In this document: piece by piece, positions 1 through 9,517 of the stretch | Layout: the number at the start of each line of letters is the position of its first letter | How positions within the stretch are numbered: position 1 is the first letter of the stretch | From: Enterocytospora artemiae | Taxonomy: Eukaryota; Microsporidia | Length of the DNA: 64,000 nucleotides | NCBI GenBank assembly: GCA_038659295.1 | Contig: JASNGC010000004.1 | Location: 62,001-126,000, forward strand | Reading direction: 5' to 3' | Program-made: the position numbers and the translations under genes | Notes under the pieces: generated by a model | Seen by the model: the letters and a program-made list of their open reading frames with translations, nothing else | The model's database searches: none | Told to the model about the DNA's origin: nothing

Positions 1-399
1 GTGAAGGAATCATTTCAGAGTAATGGAAGTGGTTCTGTTTTGTACAAAGAAGTAGATGGAAGTTGCTATGATGATGACCATCCACAGAAAACCAAAAAAT
101 CAGTGATATTTATACAAGAGTCAAACCTTTCCATGGACAATTACAATCCTGGCTTGTTGTTTTTAGGACTTTTGGCCTTTTGTCATGTTTGGATAATACC
201 GGCTGTCATTATATATGCAGTAGTCCCAAAGTCTCAGGGTGTCAATATGTTGCACAATTTGATTGCAATTAATATTATATCCATATCGTGTTTGGTTATT
301 GGCTTTTTTACCATAGGTATCTTATTTTGTATATTTGTGGTATGCATCTCAACTCTTTTAAACCCTATTGGGTTAATTAAGGCATTGGTAACTACATAG
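1..399 (+). CDS. Small multi-pass membrane protein, 5' end uncertain or outside window
   Basis: The frame is open from the first base, so the N-terminus may lie outside the window. An in-frame ATG at 133 would give an 88-residue protein. It contains two or three hydrophobic helices and a conserved stretch, VPKSQGVNMLHNLI. The gene at 59980-60321 has nearly the same stretch (VPRSQGINMLHNLI) in the same position after its first helix, so the two are paralogues. The hydrophilic stretch before the ATG is not shared with that paralogue. An AATAAA signal follows at about 459. No known family is recognised and function is unknown; the topology suggests an endomembrane or plasma-membrane protein. Confidence is high that it is coding because of the paralogue, low on the start. 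Confidence 0.7.
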   Translation: MKESFQSNGSGSVLYKEVDGSCYDDDHPQKTKKSVIFIQESNLSMDNYNPGLLFLGLLAFCHVWIIPAVIIYAVVPKSQGVNMLHNLIAINIISISCLVIGFFTIGILFCIFVVCISTLLNPIGLIKALVTT

Positions 400-760
400 A
401 CTAGACGGTTGACACAGGTAACGGTGATACTGCTTATAGTAACCCCTAACCATTATTAATAAAATTTAATATCAAAGATTACAGGTTATTCTTGATAATT
501 GTTATGTTGATTCTTAGCATTGCTCAATAGAAGAAGCATCTCCAAAAAATTTCTTGCTATGATCCTCATGTGAATGTATTTGTCAGTATTAATAGTAGCA
601 TAGCATCGCATGTCTTTTATATTATATTACTTTATTTCTCAAGGGAATTAAAAAGTTGTTAGGTTTATGTATCAGTTGCCTTCTTAATGCCTGATAGAAT
701 TGTATTTAGATATATTATAGTGTATGTATTTCAGACGGATTGTTTGCCCTTACAAATTCA
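400..760. other. Intergenic, nothing recognised
   Basis: AT-rich spacer with an AATAAA signal near 459. No ORF with a CCC/GGG-preceded ATG, no tRNA B-box and no repeat was seen. Confidence 0.5.
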
Positions 761-1111
761 ATGTTTCTCTCTCATATCGAATCTGAAATTATGAAGCTAC
801 TCATAATACCACTCATACTCCCTATGGTATGCACCAGTAACAACTACTTTATACAGTTCTGTTGTATAATAATTCCGGAATATCTCGCTTTTCTTCACCC
901 AAGTATCTCCAACATCCTGATGATTTCCTTTGTTCCACTGTTATTTTTAAAAAGATATTTGATAAAAAGAAGTATTAAAATCAAACTGAATACTCAGGAA
1001 ACAGCATTAGATGCCAAAAAAGACCCTAAACAGTCTAGCAGTGTATCTCAAAACAATTTGAACAAGTACATATATCATAGTATTGTAACCATCACAAGGA
1101 TAACAAATTAA
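761..1111 (+). CDS. Hypothetical protein with hydrophobic N-terminal half
   Basis: An ORF of 116 codons from the ATG at 761, which has CCC about 12 bases upstream; a second in-frame ATG at 791 would begin with a signal-peptide-like MKLLIIPLILPMVC. The first 75 residues are hydrophobic with two probable membrane segments. The C-terminal 45 residues are polar and basic. I recognise no family. It lies on the same strand as the small membrane protein upstream and tail to tail with the CstF64-like gene. It could be a secreted or membrane protein, or a non-coding open frame. Confidence 0.35.
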   Translation: MFLSHIESEIMKLLIIPLILPMVCTSNNYFIQFCCIIIPEYLAFLHPSISNILMISFVPLLFLKRYLIKRSIKIKLNTQETALDAKKDPKQSSSVSQNNLNKYIYHSIVTITRITN

Positions 1112-1179
1112 TTTGGCATTGTACGACTATCATTTATGCTACATAAGTCAACAAATATAATTTATTAAATTGCTTTTTA

Positions 1180-1824
1180 TTATGTCCTATGATCTTTTTT
1201 AGTAAGAATATACCTAAGTTTTGTAAGACGTTGTCTAACTTCTTCGGAATACGGTCTCAGGGAACTTTCTCCCATGTGTGATATTCTGTCAGAAATTTGA
1301 TCAATCTGCTTTTCAGCATCAAATGAATCATGTAATAATTGCAGTACCTTTGGCTTGTCAATTACATTTGCTTTCACTAGAATATGCATTATTGCACAAA
1401 CCAGCTTCGGATTTTGCTCAAATATTTCATTTAGTTCAGTTGGCTGGTCAACTGCCATTTGCTTTATATATCCTAAAACCTCTTTTATACTTCCTTCATC
1501 CATGCTGTCCAAAGCATTTACTATATTCTCAACCTGTAATGGCTTAGACTCTGGTTCTTTAATTTTAGTGGGAAGATCATTCTCGGCATAATTAATCTTA
1601 ACTGGCCGCCCATTAAAACTAAACTTCAAATTTCTCATTGCTGACTCTGCAATAGCGGGAGACTCGTATTCACAAAATCCATATCCTTTAGATTTCCCAG
1701 TATTCTTATCGATCATCAATCGAAAACTGACCACTCTTCCGGCAGCTGAAAGCTCCTTTATCACGGTAGCCTCATCTATTTCGAAATCTATATTTCCAAC
1801 AAAGACACTGCAGCCTTCCTTCAT
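1180..1824 (-). CDS. Cleavage stimulation factor 64 kDa subunit / Rna15-like RNA-binding protein
   Basis: This protein should bind the U/GU-rich element downstream of poly(A) sites within the mRNA 3'-end cleavage factor in the nucleus. Residues 5-80 form one RRM: RNP2 is VFVGNI and RNP1 is KGYGFCEY. Residues about 98-165 match the CSTF2 hinge pattern (VENIVNALDSMDEGSIKEVL, then NPKLVCAIMHILV), which binds CstF77/Rna14. The last 30 residues are helical and basic and may be the short C-terminal helical domain. At 214 residues it is much shorter than human CstF64 (about 577) and lacks the Pro/Gly-rich linker, as expected for a reduced genome. The ATG follows CCCC by three bases. The alternative is a generic RRM protein, but the hinge argues for CstF64. 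Confidence 0.85.
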   Translation of the reverse strand: MKEGCSVFVGNIDFEIDEATVIKELSAAGRVVSFRLMIDKNTGKSKGYGFCEYESPAIAESAMRNLKFSFNGRPVKINYAENDLPTKIKEPESKPLQVENIVNALDSMDEGSIKEVLGYIKQMAVDQPTELNEIFEQNPKLVCAIMHILVKANVIDKPKVLQLLHDSFDAEKQIDQISDRISHMGESSLRPYSEEVRQRLTKLRYILTKKDHRT

Positions 1825-2034
1825 ATTGGGGTCTTAAAAAGAGAAAATAGTAAATGGATATCCAAGTACTGAAAAAACCAAATATTTAAAATACTATGCA
1901 TAATTTACATGTGATAAACACAAAATAAACAAAAATATTTTATCCATTTGTAATATAAAAATATAATTAATACGTTGCTTATAAAATATTGATGGTTGTT
2001 TGATAAAAGGGTTTATTATGGCCATAAATCCCTA

Positions 2035-2421
2035 TTAGCTTAGTCTATTTCTAATTTTTGCAATCATATTTTGATAACCCTCTTCAGTTAAAGTCGACAT
2101 TGGCTCAGATTTCCAATTACCAGAATCACTAGCCTCTATTAAATGAAAATGGATGTGTTTAATCATCTGCCCAAATATGTTATTCTGCACTAAATTATAT
2201 TTTTCAAGGTTTAGTCTATTTGCCATATTCTTAGCTATTTTAATCATTTCAGATAAAGTATCATCGTCACATTCATGAAGAAATGCTGAATGTTTCTTTG
2301 GTATGATTAATAAATGACAATTACTGGAGGGAAACCTGTCTACCAATACAAATATATTTTCGTTTTCATATATGATGTTTTGTTTAGACTTTGAAAGTTC
2401 ACAGAAAAGACAGTTATCCAT
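2035..2421 (-). CDS. HIT-family (histidine triad) nucleotide hydrolase
   Basis: A 128-residue HIT protein, the usual size for Hint/Fhit relatives that hydrolyse nucleoside phosphoramidates or dinucleoside polyphosphates. The N-terminal CLFCELSKSK resembles the Zn-type or Hint opening (CxFC). The catalytic triad motif is HIHFHLI near residue 100 (HxHxHxx). The start is set at the ATG at 2421, which is preceded by CCCAA; the frame is open ten codons further but only with a TTG. The gene is divergent from the next one (2722), so the 300-base spacer probably carries both promoters. The substrate cannot be told from sequence. Confidence 0.9.
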   Translation of the reverse strand: MDNCLFCELSKSKQNIIYENENIFVLVDRFPSSNCHLLIIPKKHSAFLHECDDDTLSEMIKIAKNMANRLNLEKYNLVQNNIFGQMIKHIHFHLIEASDSGNWKSEPMSTLTEEGYQNMIAKIRNRLS

Positions 2422-2721
2422 TTGGGATAAAAAAGTAATTTTTCTTAACAAAGCCTTAACCTCAGTAAACCAAAATATTCAAGATGTTATTTATTATGAA
2501 TTTTGAGTTTTCAAAATATCATTTATAGTCGCTAATGACATAATATAAATAAACATCTTTTAAAAAGTTTGTAATGTATTGATGTTTGATGGTTCTTCCA
2601 TACTAAACTCATTCTAATAATTGCTATTTTTTATATTTAATCATCTATCTTACAGAATATTTTTGTTATTAAACTCAATGATTGATGAAACTTTTGAGTT
2701 TCCAATATTTTCAATCAAACA

Positions 2722-4191
2722 ATGCAGCAAGAACAGAGACAGAGCTCTGGGTACTATATAAAAATGAAGAGATTAAAATCGAATGATGTGGTATTAAAAC
2801 CCTTAAATTTATCATTAAAAGATCCCAATAATTCGTTAACACTGCCAAATACAATAGAATTATATGTTGGACTTTTATTAAAGGATGTTACTTCATTAAT
2901 CATGACCAACAAAGTTGAAAAATCGATTCAAAAAGGGTTTATTCCCATAAAATGTATTTATATTAGCGATTTACGCAAAATATCTGCAAAATATAAATGG
3001 AGTAGGGTAATGATTAATGATACTGTTAAAACTCTAGACCATTTGAATGAAAAAATAGTTGGCAATTGCTCTACTCCAATGATTAAAAACTATGGTATAG
3101 CTTATTCCAATGATTTAGTTGATGAGTATGGTCCAGTCGGAATTCAAGCTTCTAACAGTACTGAAAAAGATTATAATGATACAATTAGTATAATTGACTT
3201 TTATAAAGAGGGTAATTGTGAGGAAGATATAACCTTACCAGACAAAGATTCTGAAATATACAATATATTAAATAGATATTCAGATAATGCTATTGATCAT
3301 ATATTAAGACAAGATGAAAATTTAGAAAGACGCCACCTTAGTCACAATTGGAATAGACGAAAACAAATTTCTAGTGAAAACATTGGTTCAAAGCAAAGAT
3401 TAAAAGATATTTGGAAATGTGAACCTAACTTTGATTATGAAATGGTGTTTAATTTGTTAGATCGTTATACGATGATATCTGGATGTATCAACGAATTGGA
3501 AACAAAAAATCCATTACTTAATAAGGCTCACAAATCTGATATAATCGTTCAAAATGGGGTAGAAAACACAAGTAAGAATTTAAACATTAATAATGATTTA
3601 TTAGCGAATTGTATTTCACCTAAATTTTCCTATACTAATAATTATCGTAGGTATTTATGTAGTGCGTGTCAAGAGAGTTTTAGCATGGATAAAAAATATA
3701 AAAGACTCATCACAGACATCAATAGTTCTCAATATAATATTATATCCTCACCCAACGATGCATCCTTATTAAATTATGGCACAATTTTTCCAACACAATC
3801 CTACAAAACCCATCAACTGCCAACAAGGTATAATAGAGAAATATTAGATTACATGGAATTTAGAGCGAGATCTAGTATATCTATAATTAACTCTGTAATA
3901 CCTGAGTCAAAATATTTTATTTCTCAGGAGGTGTTGTCTCTTGAAAGAGTATTTGGCTGTGTAATTTTTGGGGGCTTGATTAGTGTATTCACAATACTGT
4001 GGATTAGTCTTAAAAAATTTGATTGTTGTATTATACAATATTTAAATTTACAAATAGCCAACTACTTGTTATATCTAAAGGATATGCAGTATGTTGTAAT
4101 AAGGCAGTTAGGCTTATATGATCACTTTGAAGATTCAACTAATATTGATGAAACTTATCAGATCTTCATTAGAATAAATGAGAATATCTAG
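2722..4191 (+). CDS. Unknown protein with one C-terminal membrane segment
   Basis: A 489-residue protein with no family I recognise. The first 150 residues are mixed alpha/beta in character, followed by an acidic, Asn-rich middle. A clear hydrophobic helix spans residues 410-430 (VFGCVIFGGLISVFTILWIS), with a basic KK directly after it and a roughly 60-residue helical tail. This suggests a single-pass membrane protein with a large N-terminal domain. Several Cys residues near 313-318 (CSACQ) could bind metal but form no standard finger. The ATG lacks a nearby CCC signal. The 3' end is followed by AATAAA at about 4269. Confidence 0.75.
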   Translation: MQQEQRQSSGYYIKMKRLKSNDVVLKPLNLSLKDPNNSLTLPNTIELYVGLLLKDVTSLIMTNKVEKSIQKGFIPIKCIYISDLRKISAKYKWSRVMINDTVKTLDHLNEKIVGNCSTPMIKNYGIAYSNDLVDEYGPVGIQASNSTEKDYNDTISIIDFYKEGNCEEDITLPDKDSEIYNILNRYSDNAIDHILRQDENLERRHLSHNWNRRKQISSENIGSKQRLKDIWKCEPNFDYEMVFNLLDRYTMISGCINELETKNPLLNKAHKSDIIVQNGVENTSKNLNINNDLLANCISPKFSYTNNYRRYLCSACQESFSMDKKYKRLITDINSSQYNIISSPNDASLLNYGTIFPTQSYKTHQLPTRYNREILDYMEFRARSSISIINSVIPESKYFISQEVLSLERVFGCVIFGGLISVFTILWISLKKFDCCIIQYLNLQIANYLLYLKDMQYVVIRQLGLYDHFEDSTNIDETYQIFIRINENI

Positions 4192-4379
4192 AAATCATCT
4201 AGCTACCAGAATATAGAGTATAGAATAGGAGAATCAAAGACTATATACTTTTATGACTGTAATGCTGAATAAAACATGATTCATAGCACATGAACAGATT
4301 CTTGGTTTGAAATTTGCTTAACCTCTGTGATTATGTGGTATTATTAATTATTCAAATTGATTTCTCACCCCTCTTAATC

Positions 4380-6404
4380 ATGTCTGAAAATCGGTATAAT
4401 TTTTTTAATTTCTATAAGAATGCTCTTCGTCTAAATTCAGAAGATTTCTCAAAGTTTGAGGAATCCTTAAATATTCCATTGCCCCACACATTTAGAATAA
4501 CAGATTCTCCAGACTCTGAAAATATAAGGAATAAGCTGAAGGAGTTTCCATTTCTAAAAAAACTTGAATATCTAAAAGATTTATATACTTTTCAAAAAAG
4601 GAATAGGGTCGTATGTAAAACCTCCACAAATGATGTACAAAATGTTGAAAATTCAAACTACGGGAATACATCCAAAATCTTTACTAGTTATGACTACGAT
4701 AATTCTGAACTTTCCGATTTACACAACGAATCATATCCTGAAACGTCTATTGCTTTCAAAAATAAAGATTCCGACCTGTACAATGAATTTGTAAATTTCC
4801 TTATAAGTCATACAGATATTGGAAATATTCAGAGACAAGAGGTTGTTAGTATGATTCCTCACATTTTTCTCAACTTGAAACCAACATCTAGGGTTTTTGA
4901 GCCCTGTGCAGCACCTGGTAGCAAAACCAAACAAATATTAGAGATTGTTAAGGATGGATTGGTGGTTTCCAACGATTGTAATCCCATAAGAACGAATGTA
5001 TTGATCAGCGAATCGACTAAAAAATCACATATGGGCTTTTTAGTTACGTGCATGGACGCTTCCTCATATCCTACGCTATATCATCAGATGAGCACAGTCA
5101 AATCCGATCTCTTTGATAACAATAATAAGCACAATAGGCTCCTATTTGATAGAATTTGTTGTGATGTTCCTTGCTCTAGCGATGGAACAATAAGAAAAAC
5201 ACCACAAATATTAGACAAATGGAGTATTTCTAAGGCCATTGGTCTATGTAATCTACAAGAAAGAATTTTAAGAAGATCATTGGAGATGTTGGAGAATGGT
5301 GGAATATGTGTATATTCTACGTGTTCTTTGAATCCTATTGAAAATGAATATGTTGTCGACAAAGTTATTGGAGATAATGACCTATATGAAATTGTAGATG
5401 CCGATCCAGAGATATTTTGCCATAAAAGAACCGAAACATCTGGTAATGCTACTGAATCAGAAGCATTACCAGATGATTTGGACAAAGCTGAAAACAACAG
5501 TAGTAAAATAATTATAAGACGTGGAATTGAAGAGTTTAGTTATGAAAAATACTCCTATTCAAATCCAAAAATGGGAAAATGTGTAAGAATTTTACCTCAT
5601 GATCAGGATACTGGTGGATTTTTCATAGCTGCAATTAAAAAGAAACCGGACATGAATATGAATTCTCTGTCTTTGAAAATGAATAGCCTAGAGATTCATC
5701 AGAAAATTGATTGTAAAAGTCAGGTAGACATTACATCGAGTTATATAAATAATACTCAACAGAAATCGCAGGTTGAATCCAAGCTGCATTTAGAGTCTGG
5801 CTTTTACGAAGCTACTCCTGAAATTTATTCTGAAATTTTTAGAAAATACAACACTTGCCATAAATTGATTTCTATGTCCACAAACTATAAAAATTTATAC
5901 GCTATTTCAAACCAGGTTTATGAGTTTATAGCAAATAACAGAAAGGCTAAGATTATTTACTGTGGAATAAAGGCTTATAACTGGCAAACTCTTAGCAAAA
6001 AGGCATACCGAATAAAATCTGAATTTTTGAATAGAATCACCAGTTCTTCCAAATTAGAAGGAAGTGTTGTTGATAATGAAAATTTATCAAATGAACTTGG
6101 TGAAAAATACAATCAATCAGAAAATACAGAAATAATTTCAAACAAAACCGACATAATCAATCAACACACCTTTACTTCCAATAAAACCTCATTTAAGTGT
6201 GATGTTGAGATTTCGTTGAGCGATTTTGGAAAATTATTGAAAAAAGAGGTGGTTCCAACGGAGGAATTACATTTCGAAATAAGGGGTTTATTTACTTGCA
6301 ACGTTCATGGGCTTAATTATAAGTTTTGTGGGTTTTCCAGTAACAAAAAGGTTTTCCTATACATTGATAAAAATGTAAGAAAGGCACTAATGAAGCTGTA
6401 CTGA
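4380..6404 (+). CDS. RNA 5-methylcytosine methyltransferase, NSUN2/Trm4 type
   Basis: Transfers methyl from SAM to C5 of cytosine, most likely in tRNA, as Trm4/NSUN2 do. The Rossmann core starts with the SAM motif EPCAAPGSKT (the family usually has DMCAAPGSKT). It continues with NDCN and CDVPCSSDGTIRK (release Cys at residue 265), then YSTCSLNPIENEYVV (nucleophile Cys at residue 315). The order QEVVSMIPHIFL before motif I is typical of NSUN2. The region after residue 420 is divergent; the last 80 residues resemble a PUA-like C-terminal domain. The ATG at 4380 follows CCCCTCTTAATC, and the frame upstream contains only a TTG. At 674 residues it is close to yeast Trm4 (684). Confidence 0.93.
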   Translation: MSENRYNFFNFYKNALRLNSEDFSKFEESLNIPLPHTFRITDSPDSENIRNKLKEFPFLKKLEYLKDLYTFQKRNRVVCKTSTNDVQNVENSNYGNTSKIFTSYDYDNSELSDLHNESYPETSIAFKNKDSDLYNEFVNFLISHTDIGNIQRQEVVSMIPHIFLNLKPTSRVFEPCAAPGSKTKQILEIVKDGLVVSNDCNPIRTNVLISESTKKSHMGFLVTCMDASSYPTLYHQMSTVKSDLFDNNNKHNRLLFDRICCDVPCSSDGTIRKTPQILDKWSISKAIGLCNLQERILRRSLEMLENGGICVYSTCSLNPIENEYVVDKVIGDNDLYEIVDADPEIFCHKRTETSGNATESEALPDDLDKAENNSSKIIIRRGIEEFSYEKYSYSNPKMGKCVRILPHDQDTGGFFIAAIKKKPDMNMNSLSLKMNSLEIHQKIDCKSQVDITSSYINNTQQKSQVESKLHLESGFYEATPEIYSEIFRKYNTCHKLISMSTNYKNLYAISNQVYEFIANNRKAKIIYCGIKAYNWQTLSKKAYRIKSEFLNRITSSSKLEGSVVDNENLSNELGEKYNQSENTEIISNKTDIINQHTFTSNKTSFKCDVEISLSDFGKLLKKEVVPTEELHFEIRGLFTCNVHGLNYKFCGFSSNKKVFLYIDKNVRKALMKLY

Positions 6405-6705
6405 ATAGAACAGAATTGGCATATGAGAAGCTACATAAGCATAGATTTAGATATTTGATGATTAAATTAAGAATGTACCATCTGTGTGAAATAAATTATT
6501 GATATTTTGAACAATGAAAGGCACAGTCTCGAAGTATGGTTTCTATAAAATTATCAAAGAATATAATTTAATTTGGTGAGCTGGATAAATAAATTCGATC
6601 CAAAAAATAATATATAACTTTTCAATAAATTAAATTGACATACCAAATTTTGTATACATCTTCCCAATGCAAAAGCTGAACTTTATTTACTCACATAATT
6701 CATTT
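6405..6705. other. Convergent 3' spacer, nothing recognised
   Basis: Spacer between the tail-to-tail NSUN2-like and MRD1-like genes. It carries AATAAA-type signals for both strands (for example AATAAA near 6488). No other structure was seen. Confidence 0.5.
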
Positions 6706-7965
6706 TCAGAGTTTTGCTCGTTCTAGTACTAATTTTCGACCATATAGATGTGTACTTACTCCAAAATATTCTATTGCTGATTCTACACTTTCTGAAGAAT
6801 CTAAAACAACAAAACAGAATCCACGATGGCTACCATCACTCTTCTTTGGAATCCTGACGTCTTTTACATTGGCAAACGTGGAAAATATTTTCTTGATTTC
6901 TTCATCGGTTGCCTGAAATGGAACATTCTTAACAACAAGCTTATTTGTTCCTTTGATTTTTTTAACAGATGTATTGCTTTCACTGTATATGTCATCTTTA
7001 TTTGTGCATTGCGGTGCAAATTCACAATAAATTACTTGGTTTTTATGCCTTTTTAAATTTAATATTTTCTGATTCTCCACTGCATCCTTATGCTTTTTAA
7101 ATTCTAATATTGCTAAGCACTTCGATGGAGCAATATTTACTTTAAAATCACCCCTTACCAAATCAATACAACCAAGTATATCAGAATTTCTCAGAATCAG
7201 TTTCGTTTCAGACAACTCATTGTGATCAATTTGATTAATGTGTATTCCATTATAATCTAGAAATTTTTTTGTTTGCTCTACCAAATTTGTTTCTAAAAGA
7301 GCCATTTTAGCACCTAAATCCTTATCCTTTAGATCAATCAGCTCTTTTTTATCGATCTTTTCAATATCACAAGTACGCTTCAGTACTGTTTCAAAGTTAA
7401 AAAACAATGTATTAAAATATTCTCTCTTATTCGGTCTGGCAGTTTCTACAAACGACCCAATTCTGACACGCCTACCCGCGATGGTTTTCAACTTTGATGC
7501 TTTTACTGCACCATTTCCATCTTTGAAAGTAACAGATGCATTTACCAAAGGCTCCAATTTGGAATCATTTTTAAAAAAGATCAATTCAGTAATTTTACCA
7601 AATTTTTCTAAAATTGCTCTCAAACAACACTCATCAATTTCTTTGGACAATCCTTTAATAAAGATAGTCTTGGAATAAAGAATTTTTCGTTCTGTCGAAA
7701 TACAGTTGGTAGAATTTTGCTGAATGGATTGCTCAGTGGCCATTTCTACCGTTAATTTATGATTTTTAAACATCGAATTATGGCTATATTCAACTGCAGC
7801 CTTGGCTTCGGTTTCTGCCATGTAGCCAACAAAGCAAACTCTCCGGAATACTCCTTTCCCATTTTTTAACATAAAAATATCTGTGATTGTTCCGTGTTTG
7901 GAAAATTCCGATCTAATTTCAGACTCTTTTGCGCTTTCTGGCAAATTTTTAAGAACAACTCTCAT
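6706..7965 (-). CDS. MRD1: Multi-RRM pre-rRNA processing protein, MRD1/RBM19-like
   Basis: Needed for early cleavages that release 18S rRNA in the nucleolus. The first RRM is at residues 2-76 (VVLKNLP). A second lies at about 100-175 (TIFIKGL), and a degenerate one at about 245-310. The last, at about 345-418, reads KLVVKNVPFQATDEEIKKIF then RIPKKSDGSHRGFCFVVL. That final domain, including the VP-F-AT and RIPKK-x(4)-RGF pattern, is the signature of the last RRM of Mrd1/RBM19. The protein is 419 residues against 887 in yeast, so about two RRMs and the linkers are missing. The start has only ACC upstream rather than CCC. Confidence 0.85.
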   Translation of the reverse strand: MRVVLKNLPESAKESEIRSEFSKHGTITDIFMLKNGKGVFRRVCFVGYMAETEAKAAVEYSHNSMFKNHKLTVEMATEQSIQQNSTNCISTERKILYSKTIFIKGLSKEIDECCLRAILEKFGKITELIFFKNDSKLEPLVNASVTFKDGNGAVKASKLKTIAGRRVRIGSFVETARPNKREYFNTLFFNFETVLKRTCDIEKIDKKELIDLKDKDLGAKMALLETNLVEQTKKFLDYNGIHINQIDHNELSETKLILRNSDILGCIDLVRGDFKVNIAPSKCLAILEFKKHKDAVENQKILNLKRHKNQVIYCEFAPQCTNKDDIYSESNTSVKKIKGTNKLVVKNVPFQATDEEIKKIFSTFANVKDVRIPKKSDGSHRGFCFVVLDSSESVESAIEYFGVSTHLYGRKLVLERAKL

Positions 7966-8121
7966 TAACGGTGAAAATTAACAGATATTTGAAACTCTAA
8001 GTATATAGTTTGGGAAATTGAAATAACAGAAAATGCAGAGGATTTTGTTTAGGAGCTGTTGCAATTGCATTTGGTTGGTTATAAAAGAATTTATTTGAAT
8101 GAGTATTTGATTTGTAACTTA

Positions 8122-9102
8122 CTACTTTTTCCCAAGTCTATCTCCACCAGGACTTGAATTTAAAAATGAAATATCATTAAAGAATGATTTATTATCTTTT
8201 TTCATAATACTTTCAACTTTAGAAACACAATCTGTATCCTTTGATTTAGTAGCTATATCCTCTGGTATTCTGCTTGATTTATTTTTATTAACATAAAGTG
8301 AATCAATATCTTCTTTTCCAGATTTATTTTTCAAAGCTAAATTGACTCCACTTCCTTTCCTTTCATTTTTCTTCGCAGCTTTCTTTCTACTAACTTTTTT
8401 TGTCTCACTACTTCTAATCACTTGATTATCACTTTGAAATGTTTGATTATTATTAACTGGGCCATCCGGGTTTCCATCTAATATGATCCCAGGTAATATT
8501 AAATCCTCTTTTGGTGTACTTTCCAATAGTTGTTGTTTGATTTTTCCATTTTCCGCTTTTAACTTCTCAATCTCCAGCTCTTTCATCTCTAATCTATCTT
8601 TCAAAAGCACAATTGTATCCTTTTGACTTTCCAGAGCAATCTGATGAGACTTCTTTAGTAAAGTAATTTGATCCTTTAAAGCGACAACCTCAGAAGAATT
8701 CGTATCAGCAATTAAGGTAGTTTTTAAGGGAAATATCATTTTATGTATCTCTTCCTTCAAACCAAACAATTCTTCTTTAAAAAGTTTTTTAATCTCCAAA
8801 GGAAGTTCACCTAGATATTCCTTTCTATGCACAACTTTCTCCCCTTCTATGGGATCTAGATCGTATTTCTGGTATTGTTTTGATCTTTTCTGTGGTTCAT
8901 CTACACTGCTCTGTTCCTTACATACTTCAGTATTCTTCCAGTCTATATCGTAGTTTTTCTTTTCGGAATCATATTTTTCCTTGTTGCTCTCAACATTTTC
9001 TATTAATTCACGTAACAGTTTAGAATAATGCTTTAAGACCTTTTCAGTGTATTTTTGCTCCAAATTTCTAGAAATCTGGAAATATTTGTTGGAATCTTCC
9101 AT
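8122..9102 (-). CDS. Coiled-coil protein, function unknown
   Basis: A 326-residue protein. Residues about 1-50 and 120-200 are strongly heptad-like (KSHQIALESQKDTIVLLKDR and following), indicating coiled coil. A basic patch, KKVSRKKAAKKNERK, near residue 235 looks like a nuclear localisation signal. The C-terminus ends in a short hydrophobic/Pro motif, SFFNDISFLNSSPGGDRLG, which could be a docking peptide. I do not recognise the family; a chromosome or spindle scaffold is possible but unproven. The ATG has CCC eleven bases upstream. It is divergent from the small ORF at 9359. Confidence 0.75.
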   Translation of the reverse strand: MEDSNKYFQISRNLEQKYTEKVLKHYSKLLRELIENVESNKEKYDSEKKNYDIDWKNTEVCKEQSSVDEPQKRSKQYQKYDLDPIEGEKVVHRKEYLGELPLEIKKLFKEELFGLKEEIHKMIFPLKTTLIADTNSSEVVALKDQITLLKKSHQIALESQKDTIVLLKDRLEMKELEIEKLKAENGKIKQQLLESTPKEDLILPGIILDGNPDGPVNNNQTFQSDNQVIRSSETKKVSRKKAAKKNERKGSGVNLALKNKSGKEDIDSLYVNKNKSSRIPEDIATKSKDTDCVSKVESIMKKDNKSFFNDISFLNSSPGGDRLGKK

Positions 9103-9358
9103 AGAAATAAGGGTAATGGAACCAAAAAATTAATTGAATACTAAAGCCAAATAGGCAATCATAAATTAATATTAACATTGTGATGTGTAAATATGAAGGC
9201 CATAAGATAATATACAAGGTTTTATAAATACTAAATTATAATCGATTTCACAAAAGAAATAAGAATCCATATGTTCATAGTCCTATAGAATAGAAAATAT
9301 CACAATAATGAACTTTTGAACGTAGGCTCTCCACCAACTTATTCTGCGAAGGGTTACA

Positions 9359-9517
9359 ATGGAAGCCAATCCGAAGTTTGCAACAACTAAAGATAACATT
9401 TCAAAGAAAAGTAAAACAAAGCAACGGAGAGCATACATTATCGAACAACACAATCTAATTCTGAAGCCTACAGGACAGTCTTTATTGCTACTTTATTTAT
9501 TTATTTTGCCCTCTTAG
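9359..9517 (+). CDS. Small basic tail-anchored protein (52 aa), new small ORF
   Basis: ATG at 9359 with GGG six bases upstream opens 52 codons ending in TAG at 9515-9517. The N-terminal half is basic (KDNISKKSKTKQRR). The C-terminus is a hydrophobic helix, QSLLLLYLFILPS, so the product looks like a tail-anchored peptide. Size and layout (basic N-terminus, single C-terminal helix) resemble RAMP4/Ysy6, but the sequence match is weak. The last 17 bases overlap the 3' end of the convergent H2B gene. Confidence 0.45.
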   Translation: MEANPKFATTKDNISKKSKTKQRRAYIIEQHNLILKPTGQSLLLLYLFILPS

